A model generated the notes under the pieces. That model saw nothing but the letters and a program-made list of their open reading frames with translations. It made no database searches and was not told the origin of the DNA. Position numbers and translations under genes: made by a program. DNA of 64,000 nucleotides from Aphrophora alni (taxonomy: Eukaryota; Arthropoda; Insecta; Hemiptera; Aphrophoridae). Each line of letters begins with the position of its first letter. The stretch's first letter is position 1. This document shows, piece after piece, positions 45,497 to 56,889 of the stretch. The DNA lies in assembly GCA_963513935.1 (NCBI GenBank), contig OY740765.1, positions 143,533,618 to 143,597,617 of the forward strand. The letters run 5' to 3'.

Positions 45497-46845
45497 AATG
45501 TGAGCGTGCTCTGCCTTGCGTGACAAGCTCAGGCACTGATAAATACAAATACTACAATTAACCCGTCGAAACTGTAAAATAACCACAACTTTCATGATTT
45601 ATTCAAATTAAATAAATAATTACTAATGCGACTGCAGTTGGTTTTACTTAAAGTAAAAAAATCCTGCTTTCTTTATTTGTGGAACTGTTGGTGGCAAAAG
45701 AGAAGGAGGGGAGGGAGTTCGCCACAAACATTATTAAAAAAATTCCACTCTGTTGACATGTCGTGTGAGTTTGTAAGAAACTATTTCAAAGAACTGGGAG
45801 ACCCGGTGCGTCTGGAACCTATTAGCACAAGACCGACTCCCACTCAAACGAAAAGGGAAAACCGGTTACATCCACGATCAGCAGCATCGATATCATCAAA
45901 AAATCATCCTCGGCGAGTGCTCTCGAAGTCCGGAACCTCCGGACAGGCCGAGCATATCCCGTGGAGTCATTGTTGGCAACGGTCGATTTCTCAGCTTCAC
46001 CAGGTCACCATGCATGACCGCTACGGTTTTGACTTCCCTTCGTGTTCTGCCGAGGACGTAACAGAACACCTGAGGTCTCCAACACCCACATACAGACATT
46101 CACACATCAAATTTAACTGTCGATTCGTTCTCTCTTCTGCCCTCTCGAAAACTTCTTTTATCCCCCCACGTACCATACCCATACGTTACATTTAGTCTTT
46201 AAAAGTAGAAATTAGTATTGTAAATTTTTAGACTATTTATGTGAGCGTGCTGCGCCTTGCGTGCTAAGCACAGATTATACTAAATGCAATGACTACAATT
46301 AACTCATCCAAACTGTAAAATAACTTCAACTTTCGTGATCGGATTCAGTGTGCAGTTTTAAACTATTTTTATTTAAATTGGAAGAAGACTTACGCGACTG
46401 TCTTGCAGTTGGAAAGTAAAAGTACTGTATAGGGCCTATGCAGTTTTCTCTTTATGTAGAATCGTTGGAACAAGTAGGAGGGTTCGCCATTTTTTTTACT
46501 TTCTCACTATATATAGATATATATATATATATCGAGTTATGTGGAGGGAAAAAAAGATCTTGAGATTTTCATCTGAATGTTAATTTCATTTTACAAATTG
46601 TCTGGGAAATAAAACTAAACAAAAAATATGGAAAATTTGTAACCATTCACGGAGAAACTTTATTTTCATTTAAATAAATGTCTCTGTGCCGTGACTTGCG
46701 TGCTAAAAACAGACAGTGCCAAAGACAAAGACTCATCCAAACTGTAATATAATCTCAACTTTCGTGAATGGATTCAGTGTGCAAATTTAAACTATATTTT
46801 TATTTAAATTGGAAGGTTATTTGTGCGACTATCTTGCAGTTTTTT
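45497..46845 (+). repeat. Three diverged direct repeats of about 170-190 bp
   Basis: Copies start at about 45497, 46240 and 46682. Landmarks: GAGCGTGCTCTGCCTTGCGTG, split here as GAGCGTGCT and TGCCTTGCGTG; AACTGTAAAATAACCACAAC; and TGCGACT...CTGCAGTTGG. Unit two and unit three also share GGATTCAGTGTGCA. The spacer between one and two holds the GC-rich module at 45840-46110. Confidence 0.75.
45840..46110 (-). repeat. GC-rich module related to 33700-33840
   Basis: On the reverse strand the order AAATC, TTGCC, ACGGGATATGCTCGGCCTGT, CGGAGG, GACTTCGAGAGC parallels the module near 33750-33830. The 189-codon plus ORF across it (45626-46195) starts in one of the direct repeats and is Ser/Pro/Arg-rich without domain, so I treat it as a composition artefact. 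Confidence 0.55.
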
Positions 46846-46912
46846 TTTAATAAAAAAAAGAGTACGCGATATTTGTATTTGAAGATTTAACTGAGACATG
46901 GTTGAAGAGGAG

Positions 46913-47085
46913 TACAACCAAATATTTAGGTGTGACTAGATGATAAACTGAAGTCGAAGGCTTACGTAAAAGAAATAAGTACATTGTGTAAAATATTGCA
47001 CAAACTTACTCTCTTATTCATCTCCGAAACCGAATTAAACAAGATTATGGACTCCATCAAGGTACCTCATCGTACAATATAATAT
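46913..47085 (+). pseudogene. Short non-LTR reverse transcriptase fragment
   Basis: TTKYLGV, a frameshift, then LDDKLKSKAYVKEISTLCKI and LHKLTLLF. This matches the KYLGVxLDxxLxWxxHI region that follows the catalytic domain in many insect LINEs. It is about 55 residues, broken, and has no neighbours from the same element that I can name. Confidence 0.5.
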
Positions 47086-48837
47086 GTGATGGTATCAACG
47101 AATTCTAGACCTGTAGTTAACTGAGACCTATTTGAGCAGTGTTACATTTGATACAGCAGTCAACAGCTAACCTGAACTTGGTCTGTAGCTATCTTGAGCA
47201 GACCGCGCTAGTCAACCTAGGAAGAAATATTCCAACCGTCCAGGTGACCAGTCATGTTGTGAAGTAGAATCTTTTTTTTTATGAAGATAATATGACCTAT
47301 GTACAAAAAAAAGAAAAAGAAAAAAAGAAAAGAAAAGGAATATTCTTCTCCTTTTCTCGATGCATTCATCAGATGACAGATGAACGGCTGAGAAGAAGCC
47401 AACAAGCCTCAGATCCTCAAATTTAACAAGGAAGGCATAGATCCTTGGAGGAAATAAAAGATACCTATTCAGTATCCAGAATTACTATTCGCTGAGCTTT
47501 AGCAGTGTTCTTTGCTTGTCTGAACATTGGTGGTGTAAATAGTTTCATCGTATTCAATGCAAACACCAAGAAAAATATTTCCAGAAGACAATTTTTTTAA
47601 ACTTTGGCACATGAACTGAGCTTTGATCACTTGAAAGTAAGTGCGAACCACGACGATCTTCCTCTTGAATTTGACTCTGTTTCGGAGTTCATGAACAGGA
47701 ACCAGAACCAGCTCCCGAACCACAGTTCCAGGTCGGTGTAAATTTTCTTCTTGGAAACAAAATAAGACAAGATTTATCTGTTCAGGGTGCAATAAGGACA
47801 TATATGTATGGAACATATCTCTCACCGTCTTTGTCCAAATTGCCCTGTTGGGGAGGACATGTCGACTCTGAAGAGTCTGAATAAATGTGAAAGTGGAGGT
47901 GGAGTCATTCCAATCAACTTAGTAAAAATGTGAGTCATTTTTTATACTAAATTTTGTTTTCTAATGTATTGTACGTTTTTATAATCAATATTTTGTATTT
48001 TGCTTGTTGGTAGCTGTGTTATACTAATATTTTTCTTGTATATAACCATTTAATTTATATAATTTACAAATTTAAAATGAGATTATTTTACGTCTGTTAT
48101 AATGTTTCAATTAAAATGATAAATATTTAATTTTGTTTATGTTTTATCAATATAGGAAGAGCTGATTTTGAGAAATTATGTATTCTATAATAGCCCTATG
48201 GCTTTTTTTTTTTAGTTTTTACTAATAACTCACTAACGTATGTTTTTGGAGAAGAGTCGACCATCGCGTTTTTAGGGCCTTAGAGGGTATACTTGAGCAA
48301 AATTGTTTGTGTTTTTAGAAAGTCATGTTTTTTTGTTTTTTCCCTACACCCAGATTTTGGGGTATCGGGAAAAATAAAAAAAAAATCCTGAGATAAGGCC
48401 AAACATGCAAACATACTAAATTTGATTTAGTCCACACGTTTGGACTATAGACTGCTGCACAAACGACTGTAAAAAAAGAGCGTTTTAGAACTCAAAATCT
48501 CTGACGGTTGTAGGACTAATGTGGGGTGCACTATCGGATATTAAGTAATTTAATAGACCATTAAGGAAACACGCCATTACAATAAAGGTTATTAATAAAC
48601 GTTTCATTGTTGCTTTGATAGGGTAATTAATCTTTGAAAGGTTGGTAATAGTTTTGACAGCTACATCCTCTATCGGAATCAAATTAGACCGGAGTGACGC
48701 AAAAGTCAAGACTTTTTTGTAAAGTTACTACAATTAAAGATTTCAGTTGTACTCGTACTAAAGTTGAGATGAGATCTGAAATCAAAATGATCATTTATCA
48801 ATAGGGATACGCGAGTTTCAGACAACGACTCTAAAAT
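47086..48837. other. No recognisable gene
   Basis: A reverse-strand ORF of 108 codons at 47499-47825 has fairly normal composition (Arg, Val, Lys and Cys present), but no domain, start context or splice site I can support. An A/G-rich tract lies at 47308-47340. Confidence 0.4.
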
Positions 48838-48995
48838 TATCGAGACCTCGATTTTTCGAGGTCGGCTCGATTTTCCGAGCTCAACACAATTTTCCTAGCA
48901 AGACTAGATTTCACTTGCCTAACTTGATTTCACGAACTAAGCACGATTTTCCGAGCAAGTCTTTCTTTTACGAGCTTGGCTCAGTTTTCAAACAA
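48838..48995 (+). repeat. Minisatellite of about eight 18-20 bp palindromic units
   Basis: Units such as CTCGATTTTTCGAGGTCGG, CTCGATTTTCCGAGCTCAA, CACGATTTTCCGAGCAAGT and CTTTCTTTTACGAGCTTGG follow one another. Each unit is itself a small CTCG-ATTTT-CGAG hairpin. Confidence 0.8.
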
Positions 48996-49550
48996 GATCC
49001 AAACTGGTGTTGTAACAATGTAACGAAAGCTTAATATCGGAAGTATAAAGCTTAAAGATTAATATTAGATATGAAATAAAAGAATACGATATTTATCTTG
49101 AGAATGGTTGTCGCCCTTCTCTTGAGATAAAAAACAACTTTTTACTAACTTGTATCGATCGAAGGAATCAACGCGGAGAAAGGAATTAAATTGCCGTCAA
49201 TGAAGTATGGGATATTTTTAATAGTTTTTAGCCAAATGAAGAAAACCCGATTTCAAAATTATAACAGGAAGAATATTTATTTTATTTCTATTATGTTAAA
49301 ATTCAATAAGGTTTAGGGCATTTTACATAGTTTGTTTAGCAGTACATGTCATTAATACAGTACAGGTAAATTGTTTACCGTGAGGCCTATCTATATATTG
49401 AAAGCAATCACAATGCACCACAATTTAACTCAAACAAATCTATCAATAAAACGAGTTTTATTATTCCATATTTAATTTTCATAAAGTATTTATCAGGAAA
49501 CGGACATGATCGATTCTACACAATGATATTTCCTGTTTCTAATCTATACC
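48996..49550. other. No recognisable feature
   Basis: AT-rich sequence without repeats or coding signals. Confidence 0.45.
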
Positions 49551-49644
49551 TCCTCTGATCCTCTCGCAACAACTTCCTTCTCTGTATCAACTACCTCCTC
49601 TGATCCTCTCACAACAACTTCCTTCTCTGTATCAACTACCCCCT
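49551..49644 (+). repeat. 45-bp tandem duplication
   Basis: TCCTCTGATCCTCTCGCAAC at 49551 and TCCTCTGATCCTCTCACAAC at 49596 begin two 45-bp units that differ at one base. Confidence 0.95.
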
Positions 49645-50199
49645 ACTTATTTCCTATTGACCGAACATTTCCCACGTTATTGTTTGTTTAAAAAATTTGT
49701 ATCTTTATTTTTATTTAGTCCCATCCAAAATATTGTCCGTTATTTAATAATTTATAAACATTACGAGTAATACAAATCTTCTTATTTATAGATTATATCA
49801 GTTAAAATCTTGTGTTTTCACGACTATAGGCCACGCGTGCCCGTGTTTAAGGATACGAAATTTGAAATAAAAATCGTTAATTACGATTCTTATTGGAATT
49901 AAAATCTCTCAACCTCAATACGAATGGGGAGGCGGAGGGAAAGAAAAGAGTGGGGAGTACTCGAGTATCTGTTTATAACTAAATGAATAAATACTACGGC
50001 AAAAGACAAAACAAATATGTTCGATAAGTGTGATATACTGGAGTCATTTTTAATTATACTAAAAAACTATCTTAATTCTACTTGTTAAACTGGGTTTTGT
50101 TATGCAAGATTTACCTAGTGATAATCAGGTAAACATAATATAATAGTAATGCCTACTGCCTACCTTTCTTCTTCGCGTGTTGGTACAAGGGCACAAGAG
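49645..50199. other. No recognisable feature
   Basis: AT-rich sequence; nothing supported. Confidence 0.45.
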
Positions 50200-50209
50200 T
50201 TACCTTTGC

Positions 50210-50883
50210 GGTAATTATATAGCAGAGCTGCCTCACTTCAAAATCAATTTTTATGGGTTTTATTCGTCAAATAAATGTTGGAAAAATATTTTACTATCGA
50301 AAAAAAGTGTCGGAAAGATGATTACATAATACAATATTACAATTACACAAGTAGTTTTTTCGTGAAAAAATTAACTCTGTGTTATCTTTCATACTCATGA
50401 CATTCACTTCAATAAACGTACGGAAGGTTTGGTCAGGTGGTTTTATATATATATAGCAACCTGGCCAAACCTTTCGTGACATATAATAATACAGCCCTAC
50501 ATATGCGTACACTGAAGCACATACGCAGACAATTGAACGTCAATGGAGGGAGGTGCGAGGAAATGTGCCGCGATATGGAAATTCAAAACAACATTTCCAT
50601 GGCCATATAGCCGAATTTATGTTTAAGAGAAAGTACAATGAGTATAATACTCGTTTTCATAATTTATGGCGAATTACGAGTGAAATACATTTAAATTCAA
50701 TAAATTCCTCTTCTACTGAATTTGCAGCAGAATTTGACTCTGATTAAGATTTTCTTGTGTAATTATATTATGTAATCATCTTTCCGACACTTTTTTTTCG
50801 ATAATAAAATATTTTTCCAACATTTATTTGACGAATAAAACCCATAAAAATTGATTTTGAAGTGAGGCAGCTCTGCTATATAA
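50210..50883 (+). mobile_element. Merlin-type DNA transposon, deletion derivative
   Basis: The arm at 50210-50350 is almost the exact reverse complement of 50750-50888 (AGCAGAGCTGCCTCACTTCA near both ends). TTACCTTTGC occurs at 50200-50209 and 50884-50893. It overlaps the inverted repeat, so the target duplication could be 8-10 bp. The core contains the C-terminal end of an IS1016/Merlin-like transposase (50496-50747). Confidence 0.85.
50496..50747 (+). pseudogene. Merlin (ISXO2-like) transposase C-terminal fragment
   Basis: The frame gives AYTEAHTQTIERQWREVRGN, then VPRYG, HFHGHIAEFMFKRKY and a short acidic tail to TAA at 50745-50747. HTQTIE...W is the conserved block with the last catalytic Glu of the IS1016/IS1595-Merlin DDE domain. 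HIAEFMFKRKY matches the LAEFMWRRKH motif of that family. The two Asp blocks upstream are deleted. Upstream codons show no start. Confidence 0.88.
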
Positions 50884-50893
50884 TTACCTTTGC

Positions 50894-51718
50894 TTTCAAT
50901 CCCACGCTATCCTTAATACAGTGTCTCTCCCGACTTGACTTACGAATGAATATTTTTCATATCCGAAAAAACCTTTCCACTTCCCTCCTCCCACTGCATT
51001 GATATAACAAAAGTCCTTCGTCAACACGTCCCCCCCACACTTCTTCCAGTCATACCGAACCAGTTTGTTGACATCTCGATACGCACTTCCTCTTGCTCTT
51101 CTTAGGTTGAAAGGGAGAGGCGTCTTATTTAGTTTAATACTTTTGAGAAACCTTCTACATTTTATTGCCGATGTTGAAACTACTTGGTCCCCCAAAACCC
51201 TCTAAATTGAGTCACTGTATTTACGGTTAGTTTTCTTTAGGCTGCTTGAATTGTAAGAAGGAAAGAGGATACTCCCAGGACCCTAACAAAGTCTAGAAAA
51301 TAGTTTGACTTATAATCTTGTATAGATAATAAACAAGAGTCTGTCAATAGCTGTAATGTTTCTTGTGTTATTAATATCGGCTTGATATCAACTGGAAATG
51401 TTTCGTGGATAATTGTTTTACAAAGCCAAGTATATTGCAACCGCGTTAGCTATACGAATGACCTCGAAATTATCTTCCTACTGTTCTAAGGGAGAAGGGA
51501 TAATTTATTGTTTGAGCTGCATCATGAATATATTATTTCGATCTAAATTTAAGAATAAAATTATCAACTATGTTTTCCGGTGATATCTCTGGGTAAGCGG
51601 ATGTTTTTTTTTTATTATGAGGCTGGAGTAGAGGTTCAGCGCTGTCTCCTATATATAAGATGCACCAAATAAAGTTATAACATGGTTGTCATAACACAGA
51701 TTAATAACTTCTTATATA

Positions 51719-51722
<4 letters not shown>
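50894..51722. other. Two unassigned reverse-strand ORFs
   Basis: Reverse-strand ORFs at 50896-51195 (99 codons, basic, Gly-rich toward the end) and 51237-51440 (67 codons) have near-normal composition but no recognised domain or splice support. They may be one decayed retroelement gene. Confidence 0.3.

Positions 51723-51808
<86 letters not shown>
51723..51808. repeat. (AT)n microsatellite
   Basis: Two long AT runs separated by AATTATATAC. Confidence 0.95.
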
Positions 51809-52726
51809 CGTTTTGAAGGTACACACAAAAACAATGTACTAGATATTTAGTATATTTTATTTATTTTTTTCGTTAGACTTATTCCCAGTGGAGGTGAATT
51901 ATTGATTATTTACAAATTAACGAAATCGAATTGGGTGATTTTATAAATCTGAGATAAAAAATTAATTAAAATTGGCTACAATTCATTGATCACAGGGTAA
52001 CATCATATTTTGTTGCTATAACAAAAATGAAAGAAAACTAATTAAACATGGCAAAATATTGAACAAGGTGGTTGCTTTCCAGTTTCACAATCCTCATTTA
52101 ATTATTTCCGATTTTTATTATTTTTTTAAATTATTATTCTCCAGTCATTTTGTTTTATTTACAAATCATAATTAAAAAACTATGAGAATTGTACTATAAA
52201 TAAGGTACTAAACAATACTTTCTATTCAATATGGGAGAAAGTAAAATAACATAAATTGAATGAGTTTTGTTTTTGTTTAGTGCTGTGGCGGAGAGACCTG
52301 AAAAAAAATTAATATAAACACCAGTTTAGAGGCTCAAAGCCAACTAGTTCTCCCACCTCATTTCTAGACTTGACATGATGTCGCATTGACTCGAGTTGAT
52401 AACGCCCTGTCTATTTTTTGTAGCTATAGGTAATGAACACATACACGCGCGCGCGCGGGCCTGAGATGTAATTTTATAAGTTATAACTCTATTATCATTT
52501 ATCAATCAATAATTTTATTCCATGAAATAATATATAACATAATATATGACATATTTTATATTATAAATATTTTGTAAAAAAAAAAAAAAAAATGGATTTA
52601 TAGTAAAATTCAAGTCAGAGTGAGGCGGAAACCCAGTCGTCGGCACTAATAGCCTACCCTTGGCGTCTATTGTGCGACACGACCGTGTTAAGTAGCCACC
52701 GGCCGGAGCCAGTGAATCATAACTAT
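51809..52726. other. No recognisable gene
   Basis: AT-rich sequence with a short alternating CG run (ACGCGCGCGCGCG) at about 52445-52457 and an A-run at 52577-52591. Confidence 0.45.
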
Positions 52727-53263
52727 AATCTGTATACAGTAACTTGGCGTCTGAACCCTTGGCTACCTGCGAGCGGCCGGAACCGTCCCCGTCCCCCCCG
52801 TCGCTCCCTTCCTCACCCAGCTGTTTCAGTGATGAGTCACCTACTAGCGTTAACACTGCACTGTTTAACTTTTTTTATGGGAGACACATTTTTTTATTTT
52901 TTTTAGCATAGTTAAAATGTTTAGGAAAATATAAGCAAATTGATACCAAACACACACTATTCCGTTTGTAAAAGCCGCCAGTAGAAAGCTCTTTACACAG
53001 CTACTTGCATAATCACATACTTATTATTTACATGTTTACGTACTATTTACATACATTTGTGTCGTGTTTGGTATAAATTTGCTTATATTTTCCGAAACAT
53101 TTTAACTATGCTGGAAAAAAATTTTAAATTGTGTTTCCCATAAAAAAGTTAAACAGTGCAGTGTTAACGCTAGTAGGTGACTCATCACTGAAACAGCTGG
53201 GTGAGGATGGGAGCGACGTGGGGGACGGTCCGGGTCCAGACGCCAAGTTATGGTATACAGATA
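52727..53263. mobile_element. Palindromic element with GC-rich arms
   Basis: Arms 52727-52955 and 53062-53263 are near-identical reverse complements: ACTTGGCGTCTG; CAGCTGTTTCAGTGATGAGT; CTAGCGTTAACACTGCACTG; ATATAAGCAAATT; ATACCAAACAC. The left arm has about 25 extra bases (the GGCTACCTGCGAGCGGCCGG region). The central 106 bp is unique. No target duplication was identified. Confidence 0.85.
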
Positions 53264-53471
53264 ATATATTCCGTTAAGTTCGACAGATCTTAATATTCCA
53301 ATATTCATTATATTTTACGTAGATTTCAAAAATATTAGAATGAATGCGATATTTTGGGGAATTAAAAAATATTTCACAAGTATAGGTATTTCCCACTAGG
53401 TGATTAATGAACCGAACAGGTGCTTCAAGTCGGATTGATGGGAATTATTTCTCTCGGTCAATCCAGATAGC

Positions 53472-54090
53472 GGTCATTTAAATATTTCAATTGAAAATAA
53501 TTCATTTAAAGTTATTTTCATAAATTTTTTTAATTGCTGCCATTTTGAAAGAGATTATTGGAACAAGTTGAACATTTGTTTCAAACTAGGTCTTAACAAT
53601 GATGACTACCGTCCACAATTTCAACTCGATCGGTGAAGCCGTTCGAGTTATAAATTATTTAGTTTAAAAAAAATGGCGTATAACTGGTAAAAGCACGTAA
53701 GTACTGATGGGACCATTTGTCTGTGCGCGCAGCTCTGACGCTACTAGCCGTTCTGTAAAAGTAGGGCTCGCTCACCCAACTATGCTTGTCTACCTTTCGC
53801 GACACATAATTACAGTTTACAAGATTTGTAATGCATATAGAAACATGATGTTTACAAACAACTCGAAGCTACATTAAAGACAGGTGAATAATCTACGTCC
53901 GGCGCGCCGCGCGGCACCACATGTTTTTGGAAATGAGCGATAATCACTCCCCTCTTCCCCGCCGCGCCATAGCAAGCTGCGCGTACAGACAAATGGACCC
54001 ATCAGTAATTTGCGGACGTATGATTATAAGAATGTTTTTCTTTATTTTGACCCAAATAACCACTCCTTGAACTACTTCCGCGCATTACAG
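53472..54090. mobile_element. CTGTAATG-family foldback fragment, interrupted
   Basis: 53472-53701 matches 36360-36580 (TTTTAATTGCTGCCATTTTG, TCAACTCGATCGGTGAAGCC). 54008-54090 matches the right end (GACCCAAATAACCACTCC, CGCATTACAG). The MITE at 53704-54005 splits it. The left arm is lost. Confidence 0.8.
53704..54005. mobile_element. 302-bp MITE with CTGATGGGnCCATTTGTCTG ends
   Basis: Terminal inverted repeats of about 31 bp (CTGATGGGACCATTTGTCTG and CTGATGGGTCCATTTGTCTG) are flanked by TA at 53702-53703 and 54006-54007. This is typical of a Tc1/mariner-mobilised MITE. The interior has GGCGCGCCGCGCGG but no ORF. The surrounding foldback sequence can be read through when the MITE is removed. 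Confidence 0.9.
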
Positions 54091-54954
54091 AAACACCTCG
54101 TATTATATAGAAAGGTTATACATATCGCTTTATCGGTTGTTCTCTCTAACCTAGTTCCTACATGAGCCTCATTTTGTACAGGTAGGCAATCAATACCAAA
54201 CTGGCGAGATAATCTAGTCAACAAAATTTTTTAAAGAATTTCACATTCTATCTTGTCAGCGTCTATTTGTATAACCGAACCGTGTATGTTAGAAAGTAAT
54301 TTTTAAATAATTGTAAAAGTTGTTTAGGGCTACTGTTATTTCCCGAGGTTTAAGTCGTGCGTAACAAACATTAAGCCGGGAACCCACGCTTTCGAGTGCC
54401 TTGCACACAATCAACTTTTCAATTGTTGCTGTAATCGGTAATTCTAATCTAACACGAACTCTTCTGATTCAATTTGTTTTTCAATTCAACTTAAATAGTT
54501 GTTACTTTCCCACTGCAGGTGGTTTTTACGCTGCGGTAGAGGACGCTTAGTAACTTTACTGTACAATGTTGCCAGATTGAACTTTTATCGTGTAAAGTGG
54601 GTTTTCGTAGAAAATCAGATTGGCAATTTTCGTTAAATTAGAAAAAAAATCGTAATTTTGTGTTTTTTCCCTTATAGTAACAACCCTCAAATTTTGAGTT
54701 TTCAAAAGAAAATAGGGAAAAAACAACCCGTGATATGGCCTAAATGTGCCCAACCAGATATGATTAAAATTAACTCCAGGTATCTCAAAACGAATTTATC
54801 CGCAAAAACAGTGAAATCAATATTTTCACGTCACATGACTTTATTTCAAACATTGTGGATCAAAAAACCGGTGAAAATATCCGTTTTGAGAACCCTAGGA
54901 TAAAAAGTGGTTTTTAGATGATCTTTGTCTACAACACAAAGGTGTGAACCGATT
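54091..54954. other. No recognisable gene
   Basis: The opposed ORFs at 54556-54903 share the same DNA on both strands, and neither shows a family motif. Confidence 0.4.
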
Positions 54955-55460
54955 TTAATCGAATTTAGTATGTGAGCTTATTACATATTACAATTTTCTT
55001 CAATTTTTCAAACTCATAATTTAGGCTAGCTATCATTAAAATAACACTTAAATTACGATTTTCTCAAAATCGGCTCTAGCGATTTTAATCAAATGTAGCC
55101 TCAAAGACTCAAATAAAACTTATTGGTTGTTACCTCTCCAAAATTGCCACTTCATGAATTATTGGAATCAAACCAAAATTTGTCCACGTATTATCAAATA
55201 CATAATTTCTCAAAATCAGCTCAGCCAATTTGTTTCAAATTTTAATGAAATGTGAAGATTAATGGCTCACAAACCCTTAAAAAAAACAAGTAAATAAAGT
55301 ATTACATTACTAGAATAATGGAGGGCTTGAGGACGTAGTTATGGCACCAGCGAAACAAGTTTACTATACATTATTTAAATATAATTTTTTTTTTTAAATT
55401 ACGTTCATGGTTAAATTTCTTTTTTTGATTCACAAATAGCGAATTAAGTATGTATGTCTA
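54955..55460. repeat. Dispersed repeat family R4, copy
   Basis: AAATCGGCTCTAGCGATTTT, AATCAAATGTAGCCTCAAAG and TTTTAATGAAATGTGAAGAT followed by TAATGGC match the copies at 17740-18440 and 22260-22975. Confidence 0.7.
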
Positions 55461-56374
55461 AATTGCGCCAAATGTCAAACATCAACTTCTTTAGTCTTCA
55501 AGAATAACAAAAATAACATACGTTCTCACGAAATGACATTTAATTAACAAACGGATTTCAACAACAATACTGTATCAGGGAGTTCGTGAGACATATCGAT
55601 GAACAGAATTAACAATTTAATAGGTGGATTTTGATATAAACAATGTTCCACGAATAAATTATTTCATTCTTTTACTTACCCAAGAACCTCAAACATGATA
55701 AAAGTAAAAAATTGAAATAGTTTTAAAATTAAAATTTGTATTATTTGTAATTTTTCAATTTGTTTTGTTTATCAACAACATAATATGCACATTTTCTATG
55801 GCATAATGGAACAATAATTATTAAATTCCAATGTGAATAAGAAATTACACAGTTTAGGTGGAGTTAACAATAACAAAAGAAACATATTAATTTATGTAAT
55901 GAATATCGTTTTATATCAATTTACCATTTTTATTTTATTATAATATTTCATTAGACGTATTTGTTTAATAAAAATAAATGCAATGACTATGTCTTTAGCT
56001 GTAGTATCATAATTTACATACTTCTCTGCCAGCTATGTTTCTCCACTCCATTACCCAGAATCCTAACCTCTCATGTATCTCGTAGCTCAGGCTACACATC
56101 ACATACTGTATAACATTTTGGCGACTTTGTCGTTGAAATGTTTGATAATTATGTTATTTTGTCACAATTTGTATTCTATTTATCATTCATAAAACATTTA
56201 TTTTCACAAGTTCAACTCTATTATTATTATGTTTTTGTTTTTTTTGTGTGTGTAAAGTTTACTAAAACTGAATTTTCTTTTTTCAGAATTTCAGAGGAAT
56301 TTTTGAGACATCTGGTATTTAAGAATTATTAATAATGTTTATAAAAGTAAATATATATTTAATTTTATTTGCAG
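55461..56374. other. Intron or intergenic sequence before the exon
   Basis: AT-rich. The last bases, TTTAATTTTATTTGCAG, form a good acceptor for the exon at 56375. The plus ORF at 56138-56332 is Phe/Tyr-rich and probably chance. Confidence 0.5.
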
Positions 56375-56533
56375 GACACCTTAGAAGCTCTTGTTGCTGG
56401 TTACCCAACAGTTCCTCAAGATAAATTGACCAAGCTACTCTCCTGTGCATTTGCTCTCATGTCTCCAGAATCCCACACCTTAGGACTCCCTGACTTCCCT
56501 GGGGATAATCTACATATTGCTGCACAGTTGATG
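56375..56533 (+). CDS. Internal exon of an unrecognised host gene
   Basis: The exon is bounded by a strong acceptor (TTTATTTGCAG) and a strong donor (ATG|GTAAGT). It is 159 bp, an exact 53 codons in phase zero, with GC content well above its flanks. The peptide begins DTLEALVAGYPTVPQDKLTK, continues through LLSCAFALMSPES and ends GDNLHIAAQLM. The Leu/Ala-rich pattern suggests helices, as in an alpha-helical repeat protein. I do not recognise the family. Neighbouring exons were not found nearby, so the introns must be long. The following intron would hold the two SINE copies. Confidence 0.75.
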
Positions 56534-56889
56534 GTAAGTTAACATTTTGCTTTAATTTATTTGTAGCTGTCTTCTTTAATGAAGTCTATCCACTTGCCCT
56601 AAAAATGTAAACATACTTTAGAAACATATATAGAATATGTTTGGTTGGAGAGTTATTCAAATTGTTGGAACTTAATTAACCCTTGTAGGTCTGCAGTCAA
56701 TTTCACTGTTTTTAGAGGTTTTACCAATTTGTTAATAAAATGATAGACTTTTAAATCTGTATAAATGCAGATATTGCATTACAAAATTTTATTTTATTTT
56801 AAATTTTTATTTTGTTCAAATTTTATTTTAATTTGGGTTTAAAGTGATATAGTAAGGCAACCAATAACAATTTTACTGTGGGAAGTAAC
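56534..56889. other. Start of the intron after the exon
   Basis: AT-rich sequence. 56740-56890 resembles 58590-58740 (ACAATTTTACTGTGGGA occurs in both), so the two SINE copies share extra 3' flank or tail. Confidence 0.5.

Noticed and set aside
45626..46195. 189-codon plus ORF
   Set aside because: It starts in a direct repeat and runs through a GC-rich module shared with 33.7 kb. Composition is Ser/Pro/Arg-rich with no domain.
47499..47825. 108-codon reverse-strand ORF as a gene
   Set aside because: Composition is near normal, but no domain, splice site or polyadenylation context supports it, so it is mentioned only as an unassigned ORF.
51723..51808. Possible origin or CRISPR-like repeat
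   Set aside because: It is a plain AT microsatellite. No repeat-spacer array occurs anywhere in the window, as expected for animal DNA.
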